Notes under the pieces: generated by a model
Databases searched by the model: none
What the model saw: the letters and a program-made list of their open reading frames with translations, nothing else
What the model was told of the DNA's origin: nothing
Part shown: piece by piece, positions 60,560 to 64,000 of the stretch
How the letters are laid out: each line of letters starts with the position of its first letter
How positions within the stretch are numbered: the first letter of the stretch is position 1
Assembly: GCF_008180445.1 (NCBI RefSeq)
Contig: NZ_VTER01000005.1
Location: forward strand, 248,001 to 312,000
Source: Bacillus_AB infantis_B
Lineage (GTDB): Bacteria; Bacillota; Bacilli; Bacillales; Cytobacillaceae
Direction: 5' to 3'
DNA: 64,000 nucleotides
Made by a program: the position numbers and the translations under genes

Positions 60560-60675
60560 AGCCAGGGGGACAGACCCCCTGGCCCAAAAAGTTTTAAGCA
60601 AGCCAAGGGGTCAGACCCCATGGCCCACTCCGGCCCAAACTCAAAAAAAGCCAAGGGACCTGACCCCCTGGCTCA
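60560..60675. repeat. REP-type palindrome cluster downstream of the DUF819 gene
   Basis: AGCCAGGGGGACAG...CTGGCCC, AGCCAAGGGGTCAG...ATGGCCC, CACTCCGGCCCAAACTC junction, then AGCCAAGGGACC...CTGGCTCA. The last ~70 bases are nearly identical to 62028-62096 on the other side of the gene. Confidence 0.92.
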
Positions 60676-61899
60676 TCACATAAATCCAGAAAACCACAAC
60701 CCCAATGTTGTCCCAACATAATTACCTATTATATACCCTAATGTTCCAACAACAAGAATCGGCCCAATCAGATCCTTCCATCCTTTTGCAATAGCCATGG
60801 CTGCTGCAGTTGTCGGGCCGCCCACATTCGCATTGCTGGCGAGCAGGATTTCTTCAAGGTCATATTTCAAAAGTTTTCCAGCAGTCAGTGACACGGCCAA
60901 GTTCACTACTACAATAATGAATACAAACACCAGCAGCAGCGGAGCGTTTTGAATAATCAGCGGAATGGATGCCGGAATTCCAATCACTACAAAGAATAAG
61001 TAAATGAGGAATGTACCAATTTCCTGGCTCCCGTTAATCGACTCAAAATATCTCGGAAACAAGGCAAGTGCCAGAAATGTTAAGGTCGTCAGCATCAAGT
61101 AATTGTCACCGAACAATCCATTCAGCAGATTTAAAAAGAAAGAAGTATCCTCCCCGGAAGGAATCAATCCATCCAGGAATGCTGCAATCTTAAAAGAAAC
61201 CACCACAAGAAGGAAAGCAGTCCCTACAGATAGCGCCATATCCTTCAATGAAATATCCTTACGTTCCCAAAAGCTTTCCGCCAGTGTCTTCCCTTCTTCT
61301 CTGACTCCGCCGCTTTCCACTTTTTCTACTTTTTCCACATGCGGAGCCCTAAAGCGTCTTCTAAAAAAGCCTATGGCCGGAATCATCATCAAAACAATGA
61401 AATAAATCGCCATCATCAGATTGTCTGCCACCACTGCTGAAGAAACCATTTCTCCAGGCGCCTCAAATTTAGCTGCCATAGCGGCAAAGTTCACCCCGCC
61501 GCCAATATAGGAGGCACTAAGCATGGCGCCGAGTTTATCTAGGACCGGTATATGATCCTTCAGTAAAAAGAAACTAATGATTACCCCGGCAACCGTCCCG
61601 ATTGAACTGATCAGAAAAATAATCAGCAGCCGCCCGCTTTCCTTCCATATTCTCTTAAAATTCACATGAAACAGCAGCAGCGGAATGGCTAGAGGAATAA
61701 TAAATGTCCAGATCGCATCATACACTGGCGACGCTGTAGGGATAATCCCGGTATTTGATAGAATAATAGCACCAACCAGCGCAATGATTGCACCAGAAAT
61801 CTTCGCCGCCCAGCTGTAGCGCTGCTCCAGAATAATACTCGCCGAAGCCCACACCACAATAATCCCCCACAGCGTCACATAATCATCAGCTTTAATCAA
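60676..61899 (-). CDS. DUF819 family membrane protein (YjcL-like)
   Basis: 407 aa, about ten or eleven membrane helices. YjcL-type landmarks: YVTLWGIIVVWASASIILEQRYSWAAKISGAIIALVGAIILSNTGIIPTASPVYD, LGAMLSASYIGGGVNFAAMAAKF and LLASNANVGGPTTAAAMAIAKGWKDLIGPILVVGTLGYIIGNYVGT. Both GG(V/P) repeats suggest a two-fold transporter fold. Substrate unknown. GGAGGATACT points to the TTG at 61899; the frame's earlier TTG at 61911 would put the SD inside the gene. Flanked by almost identical REP segments. Confidence 0.9.
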   Translation of the reverse strand: MIKADDYVTLWGIIVVWASASIILEQRYSWAAKISGAIIALVGAIILSNTGIIPTASPVYDAIWTFIIPLAIPLLLFHVNFKRIWKESGRLLIIFLISSIGTVAGVIISFFLLKDHIPVLDKLGAMLSASYIGGGVNFAAMAAKFEAPGEMVSSAVVADNLMMAIYFIVLMMIPAIGFFRRRFRAPHVEKVEKVESGGVREEGKTLAESFWERKDISLKDMALSVGTAFLLVVVSFKIAAFLDGLIPSGEDTSFFLNLLNGLFGDNYLMLTTLTFLALALFPRYFESINGSQEIGTFLIYLFFVVIGIPASIPLIIQNAPLLLVFVFIIVVVNLAVSLTAGKLLKYDLEEILLASNANVGGPTTAAAMAIAKGWKDLIGPILVVGTLGYIIGNYVGTTLGLWFSGFM

Positions 61900-61989
61900 A
61901 GTATCCTCCAAAACCTTGCCCCCTTTTCACATTTTGGACTAAAAATATATTACTATGACGAGCTGAAAATTCAAAATATTTAAGCTGCA

Positions 61990-62096
61990 GGGTTGGGTCC
62001 CCCGGCCGAGCCAGGGGGAGAGCCAAGGGGACAGACCCCATGGCCCACTCCGGCCCAAACTCAAAAAAAAGCCAAGGGACCTGACCCCCTGGCTCA
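61990..62096. repeat. REP-type palindrome cluster
   Basis: GGGTTGGGTCCCCCGGCC, GAGCCAGGGGGA, GAGCCAAGGGGACAG...ATGGCCC, CACTCCGGCCCAAACTC junction, AGCCAAGGGACC...CTGGCTCA. The right end holds the TGA of the general stress gene. Confidence 0.92.
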
Positions 62097-62573
62097 CTTA
62101 TCCATCTCCACCGTCTCATTAACCCCGGCCTCTTCTGCATCCTGCCCGGTAATCCGCTTCAGCATGAAGACTACTTTCTTCGTGAAGCTGCCGCTTTCCC
62201 AATATTCGGCTGCTTCCGCCTTTACCTTGATCAGCACGACACTCGGATCATCATAAGAAGTTTGCATAATCTTCTCATACATTTTGCTCCACAATTCCTT
62301 CTTCTTCCCTATATCTTCAACGATTTCCGCTCTGCCGCGGACAGAAACATAGGATTTGCCTGCATATGCAACGTTGACATCTTTGTCATGTAAAATCTCT
62401 TCATATTTATCCGTTTCTTTTTTGGTAAAAAACCATAGGTCCCCATCAAACTCGACTTCCTGCGTTTTCATCGGGCGTGAAACGAGCCCTTCTTCAGAGA
62501 CCGTTGTCAGCATGGCCGTGTCCACGTCTTTGATTAACTCTCTCAGCGTTTCCATTTCTTCTTGTTTTAGCAT
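62094..62573 (-). CDS. General stress protein 26-like flavin-binding protein (pyridoxamine 5'-phosphate oxidase fold)
   Basis: 159 aa split-barrel protein, PNPOx-like, resembling B. subtilis YdaG (general stress protein 26). DVDTAMLTTVSEEGLVSRPMKTQEVEFDGDLWFFTKKETDKYEEI and VNVAYAGKSYVSVRGRAEIVED form the FMN-binding barrel; YWESGSFTKKVVFMLKRITGQ is the typical C-terminus. ATG 62573 after GAGGACTG. Stop in a REP. Confidence 0.92.
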   Translation of the reverse strand: MLKQEEMETLRELIKDVDTAMLTTVSEEGLVSRPMKTQEVEFDGDLWFFTKKETDKYEEILHDKDVNVAYAGKSYVSVRGRAEIVEDIGKKKELWSKMYEKIMQTSYDDPSVVLIKVKAEAAEYWESGSFTKKVVFMLKRITGQDAEEAGVNETVEMDK

Positions 62574-62731
62574 ATTTAACAGTCCTCCATCTTCTCAAAG
62601 TTTATAAATATATATTACCCTCCACACAATCTTTTAAAGCATCGGTCTGAAAAGCTAGAAATTATAGCCGGAATTCTATAATATGATTATTGAGACAATT
62701 AAAATAATTCAGGGGTAAGGGGAGCTATTTC

Positions 62732-64000
62732 ATGACACAAGATGTAAAACGCAATTATTATAAAGAATTAATCGATCTCCAGGATGCAGAAGGAGTTGAA
62801 GCTCAGCTTCAAGCTTTACTTGAGGTTCCGATCGACTCCGTTTCTGACCTTGAAAATTGGCTGAAGAATGAAAAGGAACTAGGAATTAAAATTGATGAAG
62901 CCATGACAGGCCACCAGGTTGATTTTTACCGAAACACCGAGGATACGGACATCAAGTCGACTTATCTTCACGATCAGCAGGTCATCCAGCCGCTGTTGAT
63001 GAAATATGAAGCAAAGCTGAATGAGAAATTCTGTGATTCTCCGTACGCCGCTCAACTGGATGACAAGCGCTACGGCTTGATGCGCCGTGTCCGTGAGTCC
63101 AAGGTTAAACTTTTCAGGGAAGAAAACATTCCATTGATGGTAAAAGAGCAGGAGCTTTCTACGAAGTACAGCGAAATCATAGCAGGGCTGACCGTGGAAT
63201 GGGATGGCGAGGAAAAGCCTTATCCGTTTATCCAGTCACAGCTCGATAATCTGGACAGAAGCGTGCGGGAAAAAGCTTATTATGCCATGCTCTCAGCCCA
63301 CCGCCAAATCAAGCCCGATATGGACAGCATCATGGACGAACTCGTTCAGCTTCGCCACCAGATCGCTTTAAACGCAGGCTTTGAAAATTACCGCGATTAT
63401 ATGTTTGTGGTGAAAAACCGCGAGTACACAATCCAGGATTGCTATGACTTCCATGAAAATGTAGAAAAGCATATCATCCCTGCCTGGAACCGCCTCGCAG
63501 AGGTTTTCAAATCCAAGCTTGGCGTTGATGCCTATCGCCCTTGGGATAACACCGCTAAATTAATGAAAAATCCGCCATATACCGAGGTGTCAGATCTAAT
63601 GGATGGTGTTTCTGAAATGCTGGGCAAGACGGATCCGTATTTTGCAGACCGTTTCGATTATATGAGAGCAAATGGGCTGCTGGATCTAGGAGACCGGAAA
63701 GGCAAAAGCCCAGGCGGTTTCTGCACCACCTTGTCTGTTTCAGGAGATACCTTTGTATTTGCAAACTTTAGTCCATCCTTCTTCTCGCTGATCGCCCTTA
63801 TCCACGAAATGGGCCATGCAGTGAATGGATACCTCGAGTTTGCTGAGCACGGTCCGCTGGAAGAACACCAGCACCGCATGGAAGTCGCTGAACTCTATTC
63901 CCATGGGATGGAACTGCTCTTACTCGACAAGCTCGACCGCTTCTATCCAGAAGAAGAAGACTTCAAGAGCGCCCAGCGTGAAGAACTGAGACGGGCATTC
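62732..64000 (+). CDS. M3 family oligoendopeptidase (PepF-like), 3'-truncated by window edge
   Basis: The frame is open from ATG 62732 (AAGGGGAG upstream) to the end: 423 codons of a usual ~560-600. The N-terminus MTQDVKRNYYKELIDLQDAEGVEAQLQALLE is helical. The M3 zinc site is HEMGH at H358-E359-H362 in LIALIHEMGHAVNGYLEF, with the downstream Glu in EVAELYSHGMELLLLDKL. GFCTTLSVSGDTFVFANFSPSF is the substrate-groove block of the family. Cytoplasmic metallopeptidase degrading oligopeptides. A TATAAT box lies at 62677-62682. Confidence 0.93.
   Translation, partial: MTQDVKRNYYKELIDLQDAEGVEAQLQALLEVPIDSVSDLENWLKNEKELGIKIDEAMTGHQVDFYRNTEDTDIKSTYLHDQQVIQPLLMKYEAKLNEKFCDSPYAAQLDDKRYGLMRRVRESKVKLFREENIPLMVKEQELSTKYSEIIAGLTVEWDGEEKPYPFIQSQLDNLDRSVREKAYYAMLSAHRQIKPDMDSIMDELVQLRHQIALNAGFENYRDYMFVVKNREYTIQDCYDFHENVEKHIIPAWNRLAEVFKSKLGVDAYRPWDNTAKLMKNPPYTEVSDLMDGVSEMLGKTDPYFADRFDYMRANGLLDLGDRKGKSPGGFCTTLSVSGDTFVFANFSPSFFSLIALIHEMGHAVNGYLEFAEHGPLEEHQHRMEVAELYSHGMELLLLDKLDRFYPEEEDFKSAQREELRRAF

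Noticed and set aside
1329..62096. Repeats considered as a CRISPR array
   Set aside because: Units are scattered singly between genes, with no regular unique spacers and no cas genes.

Overview
The window reads as chromosome of a low-to-mid GC endospore-former-type Bacillota, family Bacillaceae. The evidence is strong GGAGG-type ribosome binding sites, frequent TTG and GTG starts, a T-box on asnS, a yclNOPQ-type siderophore importer with Fur boxes, a SigM-like sigma/anti-sigma pair and many Bacillus-type hypotheticals. I cannot name the species; Mesobacillus/Cytobacillus-like is a guess. No rRNA, tRNA, CRISPR array or prophage is visible. Most genes lie on the minus strand.

Layout. 1-1253: 3'-truncated asnS behind an Asn T-box leader. 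1427-9470: complete four-gene Wadjet type II anti-plasmid operon jetABCD. 9642-14471: small hypotheticals, a P1-type self-processing peptidase, a frameshifted diguanylate cyclase and a secreted Excalibur protein. 14628-19234: MMPL exporter plus secreted YhgE-like partner, divergent from a TetR regulator. 19328-30820: a frameshifted NUDIX gene; two tandem giant proteins fusing an ECF-type sigma factor to its own zinc anti-sigma domain, a membrane segment and an extracellular part; DegV; a cluster of zinc-ribbon, RQC-minor-1, DUF1835 and SWIM proteins; and a SigM-like sigma/anti-sigma operon with an ECF-type autoregulatory promoter. 31014-33208: FAD oxidoreductase plus ECF41 sigma factor, with a matching ECF41-type promoter. 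33270-37900: membrane protein, second diguanylate cyclase, DUF4236, TolA-like Excalibur protein, monooxygenase, O-methyltransferase. 38064-42013: siderophore ABC importer yclNOPQ with two Fur boxes. 42227-44901: a Y1 (HUH) REP-associated transposase (RAYT), a pRiA4b ORF-3 protein and a PD-(D/E)XK-like protein with a coupled 40-codon ORF. 45076-48934: oligopeptidase B-like enzyme, DJ-1/PfpI protein, WYL regulator. 49056-57232: one long operon of TetR regulator, acyl-CoA ligase, MaoC hydratase, KAS III-like enzyme and a full Liv-type ABC importer. 57411-64000: coiled-coil protein, aldehyde dehydrogenase, hypothetical, DUF819 transporter, general stress flavin protein and an M3 oligopeptidase running off the right edge.

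The unifying and most striking feature is a family of bipartite palindromic repeats, about 30 loci or roughly one per 2 kb, with ends GAGCCAAGGGG / CCCCTTGGCTC and GGGCCAGGGGG / CCCCCTGGCCC. They sit in nearly every intergenic gap, all in one orientation, and usually abut or overlap the 3' end of a minus-strand gene so tightly that the outer TGAGCC of the repeat supplies the stop codon. Read from those genes, the repeat is a hairpin followed by a T-tract, so each copy looks like a mobile stop-codon-plus-terminator cassette. The RAYT gene at 42227-42988 is itself flanked by these repeats, uses one for its own stop region, and is the natural candidate for the enzyme that spreads them.

Several genes carry single-base frame disruptions (GGDEF gene, NUDIX gene, the N-terminus of the 33.3-33.9 kb membrane protein, the MMPL start). 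These are either real decay or consensus errors in the assembly.
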